The position numbers and the translations under genes are program-made. Below the pieces are notes generated by a model. The model did no database searches, had not been told where the DNA came from, and saw nothing but the letters and a program-made list of their open reading frames with translations. DNA of 64,000 nt from Vespula vulgaris (Eukaryota > Arthropoda > Insecta > Hymenoptera > Vespidae), in contig NC_066592.1 of assembly GCF_905475345.1 (NCBI RefSeq), positions 6,790,001 through 6,854,000 of the forward strand, read 5' to 3'. This document shows, in pieces, positions 52,203 to 63,535 of this stretch (position 1 is the stretch's first letter; the number at the start of each line of letters is the position of its first letter).

Positions 52203-55200
52203 GACGAAAGGACATCATCCCTCTCGACCTCAACTACGACAACTTCTTAGGAAGAAGCACCGTGCCGCTGATTGGCAAGCTAATCACGCGCTACTCTCCA
52301 TTACATTAATTAAAACTTAACTCTCGACTCTGCTCGGCTTCGCGTCATCCACCGCAGTTTCTATCGTCCTTTCGTTATATCTCTTCCTCTCTTACGATTA
52401 CTCTCTTCTATCCTCACTCTCTTCTTACTTTCGTTCTCAATTTATGTATCTCTCTTTCTCTTTTTCTCTATACATATATATGTGTATATATACATATATA
52501 TATATTTGCTAATGTTTATTTCTTTCTTGTATTCTCTCTTTCTCTCTCTTTCTTCGTAAAAGTTTCTCCCATCGCGGTGAAATATTCTCATCTCCCATCT
52601 CATTACCCAAGCGAACGTTAAATCGTACCACGAGAAGCATCGAGAAACGTAACGATCGAACAAGTCAGAGTGGTTAGAAAAACTGTAATTACAGGAGTAC
52701 GGAGTACTTTCGAAATCGTGGGGGTCCGGGTTGAAAAAAAAAAGAGAGAGAAAAAAAATTTTGGTTAATCTGCTTAAAAGTAAATCGCAAATCGTGAGTT
52801 TTAGTAAAAGTTCATCCGTATTAATTGGGATATTTATTTCGTTAACGTTGAATGGGTGGGAGTGTGGGCGTGAGGTTAAGAATATCAGATTGATGTATGA
52901 GTGAGAGGGAAAAAAAATCGATATAAAATTTATTATTAACGTTTAACGAAATTCGCGAATAATCTGTGTGTGTTAGCGTTATTCGAACTTTGGGTTATCA
53001 CGTTCCCGTAGATAGAGCAAAAGAGTAAGAGAGAAAGAGAGAGAAAGAGAGAGACTTTGCACGAATATAAAATGAATATAGCGCAGACTCGTTACCGGTT
53101 CCTCTCAATCTCTCTGAGCGTTCGTTCGCAGAGCGCATATTTATCTAATGAAAAGTTAGCGCGGTCTAATTACTGGGAAGCAGTTACGAGCAAATTCCAT
53201 TGTGCTGTCGAGCTCTTGAAGATAACGAAGGCCCAAGAGAGCTCGCGCGATTCGTTAATTTCGCTGTCGAGTGACTCGATTGAACGCGATTTTACTTTAA
53301 TAAATAGAAAAAAAGATAAAAAAAAAAGGGGGAGAGAGGAAAGAAAGAAAAAAGAAAAAAAAAGTAAAAGTACGAGAACGGTGAGAAACAAATAGAACAA
53401 AACGAAACGAAACAAAACAGAACAAAACAAAGGAAAAAAAAAAGAAAAATACAGCAAGAGAAAAAACCGAACGAAAAACAGAAACGTGTCCGGTGACAAT
53501 TAATCGTACCTATGATTTAATTTCGTTCAAATCTGTTAAATACTCGGACCCGATTATTCAACCGTTAAATATTAAAATTCACTCTAATGGCATTTATATA
53601 GAAATAGTCGCAATAACTACTCACAGTGACCGATCGTCGTTTCAATGATTTAAAACTTCGCTTATCATTTATCTTAAATTTGTATTTTAAATTATCCGAT
53701 TACGAAAATATCTTTGCATAGTAATAACGCGATCGATTCTATTAGCTCGAAACAAGAATCGTGAAATACTTATGAACTATCAATCGCGACAACAAACGAT
53801 TTTCAAAAGATCCATAATATAAACTCGTAGCAAGATAATTATTTATAACTCGAAGCAACTTGCATTTATATTTGACTACGATCAAAGTTTATCCGTTCTG
53901 ATTACATTTTCACGAGTGTCTTCCTTTTTCGAGAAACTTTATAAATTTATTTTACACGATGAAAGGAAGGATAACCCGTGTAACCCGATGATCTGACAGA
54001 ATTGATTAGAAATATTCAATTTTCGATTTCAATGATTCTCTGGACGAATCCAAGTAAATTCAGTAGTTACATTTCTCTGCATCTTTTGCTTCCTCTCTTT
54101 CTCTCTCTTTCTCTAACTATCTCGACGTGTGTTTGCGAAAGAAAATTCAACGAGAGAATTTCCGTGCGGGAAGTTAATCGATTTCGTGCGAAGCGATAGT
54201 TTCTCGTTGAGCAATACGTTCTGGGAAAATGTGTCGCGCGATTTTGGACGGTGGCATAGAAAACAAATGAAGAGGGAAAAAGAAAAAGAAAGAAACAGAT
54301 GGAGAGGGAGAGAGAGAGAAAGAGAGGGAAAGAGAGTTATGGAGAGAAGGAAAGAGATAAAAAAAAAGAGCAAAGGAAGAGTGTCCATTTTACTTTCGTT
54401 AGAAATCGAGGATGAACGTGAGCCCGATGATGGGTGGAAATAGCGATGGAGGAAAGTACGCGATAAAATTGGAAGAGCTCCGATCAAACAAAATTAATTG
54501 GTTTTTGTGCTACGCCATGTGCTGCAAAACACAAAGCGCGGCAAGATCCGATTTGTAATACTTTCTCGTTGCGAATAATTCCGTTCCAGACGGGGTTGGA
54601 AAAGGTGGGAGACGAGATAATTTTATCGTTCCCCGTGTATTTTTCTATCGTTTTCGCGGTATAGAAAAAAAAAAAGAAGAAAAAGAAAGAAAGAAAAAAA
54701 AAAAACGAGTGTTTCGTTCGATCGAACGGATTTTTTTATGGGAAGACCACCACCCTAGGTCGGAACGTATAGCGTGATAACGAAAAATTCGAAGAAAAAA
54801 GAAAAATAGAGGGGGCAAAAAAGAAAAACAAAAAGGAAGAAAAAACGAAAGAAAACAAAAGAGAAAGCAAAAGAGAGGAAAAAAGAAACAAACGAAACGA
54901 AATATAGACGGTCGATTATAAAATATAAGGGGTTAACAAAAGATCACGTGTAAATGAACAAAAGGTTGAAGCTATCAAAAATATCCGAAGAATTGCAAAC
55001 ATGTTCGTACGGGGATAACAACGTTTCGGTTAGGTGGATATCTATGTATATCAACGATCGCGTTGCGCTGAAAAAAGGCATCCAATTGACAAACAAATTT
55101 GCGCAGGTAGAAGAGCGTGCAATGGTTTTTCATTCACTGTTCCGATAAAAACTGAATCGTATGTAGTAAATGTGTATATACGTACATACGTCACGAGTCG

Positions 55201-55237
55201 ATGAATAAGCTTTCCCATCTCTTTCTCTCTCTTTTAC

Positions 55238-55238
<1 letters not shown>

Positions 55239-55276
<38 letters not shown>

Positions 55277-55277
55277 A
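55239..55277. repeat. (TGTC)n microsatellite
   Basis: About nine TGTC units with one TTTG variant. Confidence 0.93.
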
Positions 55278-55303
55278 TCTCTCTTTCTCTTTCATTCTGT
55301 CTG

Positions 55304-55340
<37 letters not shown>

Positions 55341-55854
55341 TCTCTCTTCGTTTACTCGTTGGATCTCTCACCTTGTTCCCTCTTTATTTTCGTCGCCGAT
55401 ACCAGCTCGATCGAGTTCAAACGGTTTGTCCGCTATTAACCTTCCCTGACGTTCGTCGTCGCGACGGACGCAATTTGGGGAATTTTTTTCAATTTGTGTT
55501 CCCCAACGAAATTATTCCATGTCGATCCTTTTTTTGTTTTATATATTTTTTTTTATTTTCACTTTTTTCTGTTCTTTTTTTTTTTTGCTTCTTTCCTTTT
55601 TCGTTTTTGGTTATTCTATTTCTTTTTTCTTTTTTTTTTCTTTTTCATGATACTAGATGGTAGTTACATATGTGGAGGAGAGGGGTAAGCTAGTTACGAA
55701 AATCTCAATGGGGTATGAAAAACAAAGTTGTCGTTGTTCCCGTACTTATTACGAAAATTATTATCAACGAAAACATGCAAGATTATATGAAATTAGCGTG
55801 CATGTTATTTCGGAAAAATATTGAAATACTTCATAAACGCGAATACGTTTTATC

Positions 55855-55860
<6 letters not shown>

Positions 55861-55900
<40 letters not shown>
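55861..55900. repeat. (GA)n microsatellite
   Basis: 20 GA units; the left arm of an inverted GA/CT cluster. Confidence 0.96.
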
Positions 55901-55904
<4 letters not shown>

Positions 55905-56036
55905 AATAGAGAGACGAAAACTGACATATTAGAAAGAGAAGAGAGCTTTCTCATCCTTGGATCTCAAAGCATCACGGCTCCAATCCTTTCGTTCTCTCTC
56001 TCTCTCTTTCTTTCTCTTTCCCCTCTCTATATCTCC

Positions 56037-56037
<1 letters not shown>

Positions 56038-56097
<60 letters not shown>
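56038..56097. repeat. (CT)n microsatellite
   Basis: About 29 CT units, inverted relative to the GA tract at 55861-55900. Confidence 0.96.
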
Positions 56098-56100
<3 letters not shown>

Positions 56101-56169
56101 ACCATGCCTTCCCTTTCCATTTGGCTCGGACGAGTGGAATTTCACGAGAAACGTTTTATTCCTGCTTCC

Positions 56170-56174
<5 letters not shown>

Positions 56175-56226
<52 letters not shown>
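56175..56226. repeat. (CT)n microsatellite
   Basis: About 25 CT units; the second CT tract within 140 bp. Confidence 0.96.
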
Positions 56227-56229
<3 letters not shown>

Positions 56230-56379
56230 GGCACGTCGCCTCGAGCGCTTTGTCGGAAGGCAGTTAATTAATAAAAGCTCGAAGGAACGGGGGTTTTCGC
56301 CGTGAGGCTCGAAAGGGGGAGATGCGAGAGAAGGAAAAAGGGAATGAAGAGAGACAGAAAGATAGACAGACAGAGAGGT

Positions 56380-56420
56380 AGACAGACAGACAGACAGACA
56401 GACAGAGAGACAGACAGACA
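56380..56420. repeat. (ACAG)n microsatellite
   Basis: About nine ACAG units with GAGA interruptions. Confidence 0.92.
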
Positions 56421-56662
56421 GCAGAAAAAGAGAGAGAAAGAGAGAAAGAGAGACAAAAGGAAAGAGTGAAAGAGATATCGGAGAAACCAATATGGACGTT
56501 GAATCAGAGATGGGTAAAAGGCAGAGTAGTATGTTCGACGCGTATAAAAATGTACACGCGTATTACCTATAACACACACACACACACACATACACATACA
56601 TACGCACATATTTCTCCGAAACTTTGGTTATTTGTAATTCAAATGAAAGGTTAGAGACTCAC

Positions 56663-56804
56663 GTATCGTATAAGAGGAACTTGTCGTCGTCTTTGACCTC
56701 GATGCAATGACCCTTGTTGGATATGATAGATCCATTGACGGTCACGAGGCCTGGATTGCCCGATTGAAACCACCGTCCGTTCCACTCCTCTGGAAATTTG
56801 CAGC
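56663..56804 (-). CDS. Exon A: N-terminal cysteine-rich ectodomain segment of uncharacterised insect secreted/membrane protein
   Basis: First recognisable coding exon, 142 nt, covering residues 1-47 of the assembled partial protein. It opens with two bases of a split codon after a TTTTTACAG acceptor and ends with AC before a GTGAGT donor. The translation contains CKFPEEWNGRWFQSG, then VNGS (an N-glycosylation sequon), GHCIEV and DKFLLYD. The C-x-FP-x-x-W-x-G-x-WFQSG motif is, as I remember it, the hallmark of the first domain (DUF7044-type) of an uncharacterised insect ectodomain family, where it directly follows a signal peptide. The two cysteines (residues 2 and 34) probably form disulfides. 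The reading frame stays open upstream of the acceptor into intron, but that extension is low-complexity and has no family similarity. The codon is completed by exon B, 28.8 kb away. Molecular function is unknown; secretion is inferred from cysteines and sequons. Confidence 0.88.
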
Positions 56805-56957
56805 CTGTAAAAAGAAAGAAGAGAAAAAGGCCGGGGTGAAGTAGGCTCGTACGTTCAACGTAGGAGTTGAGGGTTGTTAGGGGTGTAGCGCTCGCGGGAA
56901 GGATCGAGTTCCTGTTTCTGATGGGGAGCAAGCAGCCCAACTGTTACACCACCGCCA

Positions 56958-57055
56958 TCATTGTTGTTGTTGCTGTTACTACTGCTGCTGCTGTTACTGC
57001 TACTGATGCTACACTACTGTTACTGGTACCGTCGCCAACTACTGCCGCCATCAGT
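56958..57055. repeat. Cryptic GTT/GCT/ACT triplet patch
   Basis: Impure triplet repeat reading as GTT, GCT, ACT and GCC codon-like units; its frames give Ala/Val/Thr-rich peptides. No gene is inferred. Confidence 0.8.
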
Positions 57056-57315
57056 GCTCTATCGCTGCGACTACCGTTTCGAGGGCTAGTCCGTCGAGAA
57101 TTTTAAATTTTAATGCTACGTATGTTACGACATAGCCACGGAGCAAAAGGATCGATCCTATATAACGAGATCGCGTACGAAGAAACTACGAGTTTCTTAT
57201 TCATCAATTCCCCAAAGTTTTTTTTTCTTCCTTTTTGATGATTACCCACGTTACGTGTTATCGATAAAAAGTAAAGTTTTATGGATGGTTTCCTTTTTTT
57301 TCTTTTGCTTCTTTC

Positions 57316-57318
<3 letters not shown>

Positions 57319-57362
<44 letters not shown>
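57319..57362. repeat. (CT)n microsatellite
   Basis: About 22 CT units; a GA tract in inverted orientation lies at 57561-57590. Confidence 0.95.
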
Positions 57363-57365
<3 letters not shown>

Positions 57366-57555
57366 CTTTTTCTTTTTTGTTTCTTTTATATTATGAAAAT
57401 AATGGATACGTTCTTAACGTTAGTGATAGAGCCATTGTGAGTGTATATAACAACGTTTTATCTGTCCCCCGTGAAATGAATTTGTCTCAGGAATATATAT
57501 ACAGAGAACAAAAGAGAGAAAGAGAGAGAGAGAGAGAGAAAGAGACAAAGAAAGG

Positions 57556-57591
<36 letters not shown>

Positions 57592-57698
57592 AGAAACGAG
57601 ATATACTCGAGATCGCTTCGAGGTATTTTCTAGATGTCGAACATCGAACTCTGAAGCTTCTACTAGCTCGCTAAGTCCAAGGAAACATAGACAGATTC

Positions 57699-57735
<37 letters not shown>

Positions 57736-58094
57736 CTCTGAGAGAATTCATACAACAATCGGAATATCAAGCTATCATGAAATTCGATCATTATGTTAGA
57801 ACGACGACATTTTCGTAGTAGCAAGAGTTCGTATCTTAAATGCGGAATATCGACAACCTTCCTGATTTTCCCCGTCAAAATAATTCAATGGAAGGAAAAG
57901 CGTTCATTTACGTTTAAACAATCAGTGTGCGTTTGGCAAACGATAGAAGGAGAATGCAATTGTATGTACTACTTCTCTGTTAACCTTCGTTCCGCGTGTT
58001 TCAACCATAGAAAATGTTTCTCTGTCTCTATATCTTCAACTCTACAACCATTCCTCCTGATCTTTCGTGTTTCCCTTATATTATATATACACAT

Positions 58095-58125
<31 letters not shown>

Positions 58126-58313
58126 CCTTTCTCTATCTTTCTCTAACAGAAATCCGAGATTCCATGAACATTCCGAATGCTCTCGCCAGAAAGCTCGCCG
58201 TTTGGCGCGGAGTATAGTCGGTATGCCGAGCTATCCTGGCACAAACGTACTTGCAAAAATGGTGAATCTTCTTAGGAAGAGATAAAGATAGGTATAGAGA
58301 GAGATAGGAAGAA

Positions 58314-58349
<36 letters not shown>

Positions 58350-58550
58350 TGCGGATTATCCAGAAGAAAGGTACACTGAATCTTGTCCTGTTCCTTCGAC
58401 CATCTTTGCCATCCGACACTCTTTCTCTCTTTCTCTCTCTTTGTCCTTCTCTGTCCTTCTATTTTTGTCCCTCTTTCTCTTTCTCTTTCTCCTTATTACT
58501 ACATTGCAGTGGCAGCTGCGAGGATTACAAGGAAAAGACGTCGCGATTAA

Positions 58551-58692
58551 GCATCGTTTGCTGGTAGCATTTTACACTGAACAAGATCGAGCGTTTCGAA
58601 ATCTCCTCTGTCGAGTAAGAGGCATCGTTTGCCGGTAACATTTTACATTGAACAAGATCGAGCGTTTCGAAATCTTCTTCGTCGGATAAGAA
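58551..58692. repeat. 71-bp tandem duplication
   Basis: Copy 1 58551-58621, copy 2 58622-58692, differing at about nine positions. Both share AACAAGATCGAGCGTTTCGA. The copies abut exactly, and copy 2 runs into a (GA)n tract. Confidence 0.93.
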
Positions 58693-58699
58693 GACGAAT

Positions 58700-58702
<3 letters not shown>

Positions 58703-58749
<47 letters not shown>
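58703..58749. repeat. (GA)n microsatellite
   Basis: About 23 GA units directly after the 71-bp duplication. Confidence 0.95.
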
Positions 58750-58750
<1 letters not shown>

Positions 58751-59566
58751 CAAACTCAAAGTTTCCCTTCACGATACAAAGGTATTTCGAAGGAGGGGAT
58801 GGAATGAAGTGGGAGAAGAGAGCGAGAGAGATCGTTTCTTCTCCTATTTCTACTAATAGATAGAAAGAGATGATAATATCGTCGTTCGTCCTTACGATCG
58901 TGAAACGTTGGATTTTCGTCGTGATATATAAGTGGTAAACGATAAATTAATTCGCGACGGACAGGAACTCGAAGGGTGAGGTAGGTAGTTGGAGGTAGAA
59001 GGAAGTAAGAAAAGTAGGAAGTGAAGTTCGAGAGAGCAATCGATATGAGACGTGAGAGGAGTGAGAGAGAGAGGGAGAGAAAGTGAGTGAGAGAGAGAGA
59101 GAGAGAGAGAGAAAGAGACAGAGAGAGAGAGAGAGGGAAAGAGAGAGAGAGAGAGAGATTAAGAGAGAAGGAGACCTTTGACACGGAAGCTACATTCAGC
59201 TCGATGCACAGAGGACCGAGTAAATTTACCGAATTCACTTTGAAACTACGGTATTCAAGAACTAAACTATTCGGCTTAGGGAGAGTTAGACTATTAAAGT
59301 GCTCCGAGTAGAAAGAAAAGGAGGAAGAGGGTAGTGGGCTGGGCGAGGAAGAAGCATGAGAGAGAGAGAAAGAGAGAGAGAGAGGTAAAGAAAGAGAAGG
59401 ATAGAGAGATAGAAAGAGAGAGAGAAAAAGAGAGAGAGAGAGAGAGAGTGAGTGTAGGTGCCCGCGACGTAATTACGGGAAATTGGAGTCAAGTCGGAAA
59501 GCAAAGTTATCGCGCGACGAGTATTCTTTTCTTAAAACATTTCGCGATTAACAGAAGAGACGAAGA

Positions 59567-59637
59567 AAGGAAGGAAGGAAGGAAGGAAGGAAGGAAGGAA
59601 GGAAGGAAGGAAGGATGGAAGGAAGGAAGGAAGGAAG
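59567..59637. repeat. (GGAA)n microsatellite
   Basis: About 17 GGAA units with one GGAT variant. Confidence 0.96.
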
Positions 59638-59785
59638 AAGACAAGGTGCTAGGGAATAGGAACGAAATAAAGGAAGGAGAAGGAGGACGTTGAAAAGGTT
59701 CACTGTTTTAACGTCGTATCAACTTTTACGATATTTCTTGGTCGACGAATGAATGAAAGAAAAAGGAGAGACAGAGAGACAGAGA

Positions 59786-59823
<38 letters not shown>

Positions 59824-59938
59824 AAAAGAGAGAGAGAAAAGAAGAAACTGTAAAACGAGATAAGAAAAGAAAAAAAAATGGTAGCCAACCATGAGTATAA
59901 TAAGAGAAAATTTGAGTTAAGTCAGAAGGTAAAATTAT

Positions 59939-59940
<2 letters not shown>

Positions 59941-59991
<51 letters not shown>
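59941..59991. repeat. (AG)n microsatellite
   Basis: 25 AG units. Confidence 0.96.
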
Positions 59992-59994
<3 letters not shown>

Positions 59995-60085
59995 TTATCT
60001 GGTTACGTTTTTACGAACGGTCGCTGATATAATTATTAATTAATTATCGTTCCCTCGGTCGATTTGGGAAAAGAGAGAGAAAAAG

Positions 60086-60116
<31 letters not shown>

Positions 60117-60602
60117 GTGAAAGAGAAGAAGAGAGATATAGTTTAAAAGGACACCCATACGAAATAGGGTGAGCAAGGAAGTAGGGATAATTCCTCTTGC
60201 CTACGGGCAAAGTAATACCCAAAGTCCTTGTATTCCTTCTTCTTCTATACACCCTTCCTCTCTCTAGAAGGGATCGACCTATCGCGATGAGTCGTTCTCG
60301 AAGGGTCCTCTCCTAATATATAATAAATTTGTTAAACGTTCCAACGTATCGCGATAAAGTCTGTTCCTTATTCCTCTTATCTTTTTCGTATGATTTTAAA
60401 AGCCTTTCCTTTCCTTTTTTCTCGGTAAAGGGAAAAAATAAATATAAAAAAAAGGGGAAAAAAGAAGGAAAGAAAACGTGTGGTGGATGGTGGGTGAAGG
60501 GGTTAAAGGGGAGGATAGAGAAAAAGAAAGATGAAAATAACGTAGAAAATATTCTCGCACGCGACTTAATGTTTTTCTCTCGCATGTGGCAGACGCAAGT
60601 AT

Positions 60603-60623
60603 GTAAGTAAATAAGTAAGTAAA

Positions 60624-60715
<92 letters not shown>

Positions 60716-60737
60716 TAAGTAAATAAGTAAGTAAGTA
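60603..60737. repeat. (GTAA)n tetranucleotide array, about 135 bp
   Basis: About 33 GTAA units with a few ATAA variants at the ends. Each pair of units contains GTAAGT, the U1 donor consensus, on the plus strand. Minus-strand frames give a Leu-Leu-Thr-Tyr repeat. Confidence 0.97.
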
Positions 60738-61354
60738 CATATGTACAGAGAACATACGCGTCTTACTGTCCATAAAGATAAGAGATGATTCAGAAAAATA
60801 AAAGCGGATTAAATCGAGCCACTGTGACGCCACCACCAATGCGAGCATCGTATTTCCTTTAAACGCAAAGTATTATTACTTTGATATGGCAAAGATATTT
60901 TATCTAAAGGAACGAAGGAGAACGAAACTCGAAGTTTTCGAAAAGCTTTTCGACGTAAGTCTGTTTTGTTTGGTGTATTGTACGTAGAAATGACGTACCG
61001 AGATGAAAGATACCGAAGAGACAAGGGGATTAAGAGAGAAAGAGATAGAGAAAAAGAGAAAAACGAAAAAATATATATATAGAAAAGAGAGAGAGAGAGA
61101 GAGAGAAGAAGAAAAAATAGAAAAAAAGAAGAAAAAAGAAAACACACGGAAAGAGGAAAGGGTCGATTTTTTGTTTTGACCGATCATAGTGCAAATCGAA
61201 CACGACGTTTTCGGTTCGTTCGACCGATGAACTGTGAAAAACGACGATTTCGAAGATAATGAAAATTTATATTCAATTAAAAATGGCACGTAATAACAAC
61301 GTCGATAGAGACGTCCATGTAGTTCTTGTCGTCTTCGATAGAAGCACAGCTAGC

Positions 61355-61356
61355 TC

Positions 61357-61395
<39 letters not shown>
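61355..61395. repeat. (GATA)n microsatellite
   Basis: About 10 GATA units. Another GATA run lies at 60087-60116. Confidence 0.95.
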
Positions 61396-61972
61396 TCGTC
61401 GTGAATTGATAACGAGAAACGATGAACGTTATCGGAAAACTACTACTAAGAGACCACATGCCGTTTTATTATCGATTCGAAAGATCTACTTTCAAAAGAA
61501 AGAAACGAACGAACGAATGAACGAACGAACGAACTCACGATTAAAAAAAAAAAGTACTTGGAAATCTTTCTCCTTTCTTTTTCTCTTTTTTCTTTCCATT
61601 GACCCTACACCACGAAAAAGGAAGGTAGTTCTTCTTTGCTCTTCTCTATCCCATTCTCTCTCAAGCTCATACTATTTCTTTCTTTCTACATTTCTTTCTC
61701 TGTCTTCGTGTCTCTCTTCGCGAAAGTTAATTTAATTTTTGTACGTGTATACACGAGTCCTCGAACGTCTCTTTCGAGAACGATCGGGTTTCAGCCGGAA
61801 TAACTTGATTAAAATAATCTATCACACCGTAGTGACAGGGGTGATTGGCTATCTGAGTTAAATATGATGGAGCGCCTAACTCTATCTCTCTCTTTCTCGT
61901 TCATCGAACCTCGCGTACCTGTCCGATCCTCTCTCTCTTTCGTTCTTTCTCTCTTTATATACATATATATAT

Positions 61973-61991
61973 ACATACATACATACATACA

Positions 61992-62044
<53 letters not shown>
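61973..62044. repeat. (CATA)n then (TA)n compound microsatellite
   Basis: About 12 CATA units followed by about 12 TA units; a (CT)n tract follows at 62069-62100. Confidence 0.96.
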
Positions 62045-62055
62045 GTGGAGATACA

Positions 62056-62101
<46 letters not shown>

Positions 62102-62410
62102 ACTGTAGCTCTGTATCGACAGAGGCAAATTGATAGGTAATATGTGGGCACTGCCCATCTACTTCCCCCTCGTGACATTTACCGACGGAAATGACTCGTT
62201 TTCCCAATATTCGAGCCTGAAAAAGCCGTTAAGAGGGCTTTTACTGTACCAAATGGATATCATACGGGATACTGTAATCCTGTTACATGCGTTGCCTCGA
62301 CGGCTTCGATCGTATTCCATGCCACTATCCCTTCTTCCTTTTTTATCTCGCGAAATTTCACCCTTTTCCAAAGACGATAGGAATGTGATTTCGTAACGAT
62401 ATCGATTATA

Positions 62411-62443
62411 CTGCTACCATTACTATTACCACTACTACTACTT

Positions 62444-62483
<40 letters not shown>

Positions 62484-62503
62484 CACTACCATTACTATTA
62501 TTA
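62411..62503. repeat. (ACT)n triplet array
   Basis: About 30 ACT-like triplets with ACC and ATT variants at both edges; the core at 62441-62482 is nearly pure. Confidence 0.95.
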
Positions 62504-63084
62504 CGGAGAAAGAGGAATTTCGATTTTCGGTTTTTCAAGATTTTTACGAGAGAAAACAAATCGAACGCGTCCGAAGGAGGGGGTGAGTTTCAGAAAATAT
62601 ACGCCATTCTTTTCTCGTTTTATCGATACTCTACTTCTCTCTCGCTCGTTCTTTCATTCTTTCTCTTTCGTACTCTCCATTTCCCTTCCTTTGTATCTTC
62701 TCTCTCGCCGAGTGGGAGAAAAATTGATGGGTAATAGGCAGCTAGCCGAGCCGTCTAGCTCGTTGGCGTGACGTTTACAAGGGAAAATACAGGATCGATT
62801 TTCCGATAAAGGTGAGAAGAGTGGGGTAAGCCTTAAAAAATCCATGTCGGACGGCCGACTTTCTGTGAGACAGGATATTCCGCGAGGGAAACATTCCTCG
62901 GTGGGTAGTAGGTCGGGTCACTGTGTGTCGAGGAGTGATCGACGAGTAGGACTCTCTCTGTTTCTTTCTTTTCTTCTCTTTCTCGTTCGATTGCACGCGT
63001 TTTTTAATAGTTTCTAGACTAGCTGAAAGAGTAAAGAGATATACACACATACACATATATATATATATATATGTATATGTATAG

Positions 63085-63131
63085 ATAAAAAGATAGATAG
63101 ATAGATAGATAGATAAAGATAGATAGATAGG
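63085..63131. repeat. (GATA)n microsatellite
   Basis: About ten GATA units with one AAAGATA interruption. Confidence 0.93.
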
Positions 63132-63511
63132 TCCATCATGTCGCGGCGATTACCTAAAGTAAACGTCCTCTAATCGATCGGTACTCGTTGACAGAGATCC
63201 GATCGGCAGATTTTTCGCACCAAAAAGTAATATATCCTCGGCGTTTGCGTTCACTGTGCAGTATATATATATAAAATAGTATATATATACACGCATATAC
63301 ATATATATACATACCTACACTTACATATATATATATAAAGCCTCAAAGTGGATTTGCCGCGCGTATCGAATTTCCGGAACGATGGGCCAATAACCGTGTA
63401 GTCCGGAGAACCGCTAGGAGACCGACGATTTCCCGTGAAAACAAACAGAGACGCGGTGATGTATTCGAGATGAATAAAAAGATAAAGAGAGATACATGGA
63501 TAAAGAAAGAT

Positions 63512-63535
63512 ATACACACACACACACACACACAC
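63512..63535. repeat. (AC)n microsatellite
   Basis: About 12 AC units. Confidence 0.92.

Larger units (their letters stand above)
27903..56662 (-). other. Intron between exons A and B (28.8 kb)
   Basis: The largest intron. It is dominated by GA/CT, TA, GAA, AAAG, GGAA, AACG and AAT microsatellites. Low-repeat islands stand out at about 37075-37240, 40130-40395, 44420-44640, 47285-47560, 52240-52330 and 53480-54000. A possible plus-strand start exon lies at 41471-41545. Apart from that I see no nested gene; the many SL-, RE- and KE-rich frames are repeat translations. Confidence 0.75.
1338..56804 (-). other. Gene span: seven-exon internal part of an uncharacterised multi-domain ectodomain gene
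   Basis: This entry groups exons A to G. The splice phases are A/B 2, B/C 1, C/D 1, D/E 1, E/F 2 and F/G 1, and joining all seven leaves no stop. The 451-residue product has about 20 cysteines and five NxS/T sequons, and no transmembrane segment inside the window, so it is a secreted or extracellular region. It resembles arthropod proteins with DUF7042, DUF7043, DUF7044 and DUF7045 domains (recalled, not searched). No function is known to me for this family and none is assigned. The 5' exon with the signal peptide and the 3' exons are missing from the view, so the gene is partial at both ends. Confidence 0.85.

Noticed and set aside
54954..55148. Plus-strand 64-codon frame (MNKRLKLSKISEELQ...)
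   Set aside because: Looks more complex than repeat frames, and CAG-GTAGAAG could be a donor, but there is no recognisable domain, no acceptor and no partner exon.
55821..56271. Long overlapping open frames rich in Ser-Leu and Arg-Glu
   Set aside because: They are translations of (CT)n and (GA)n tracts; the same applies to many such frames across the window.
60396..60848. 150-codon minus-strand frame with Leu-Leu-Thr-Tyr repeats and multiple hydrophobic stretches
   Set aside because: It is the translation of the (GTAA)n array and neighbouring low-complexity DNA; no splice or start evidence.
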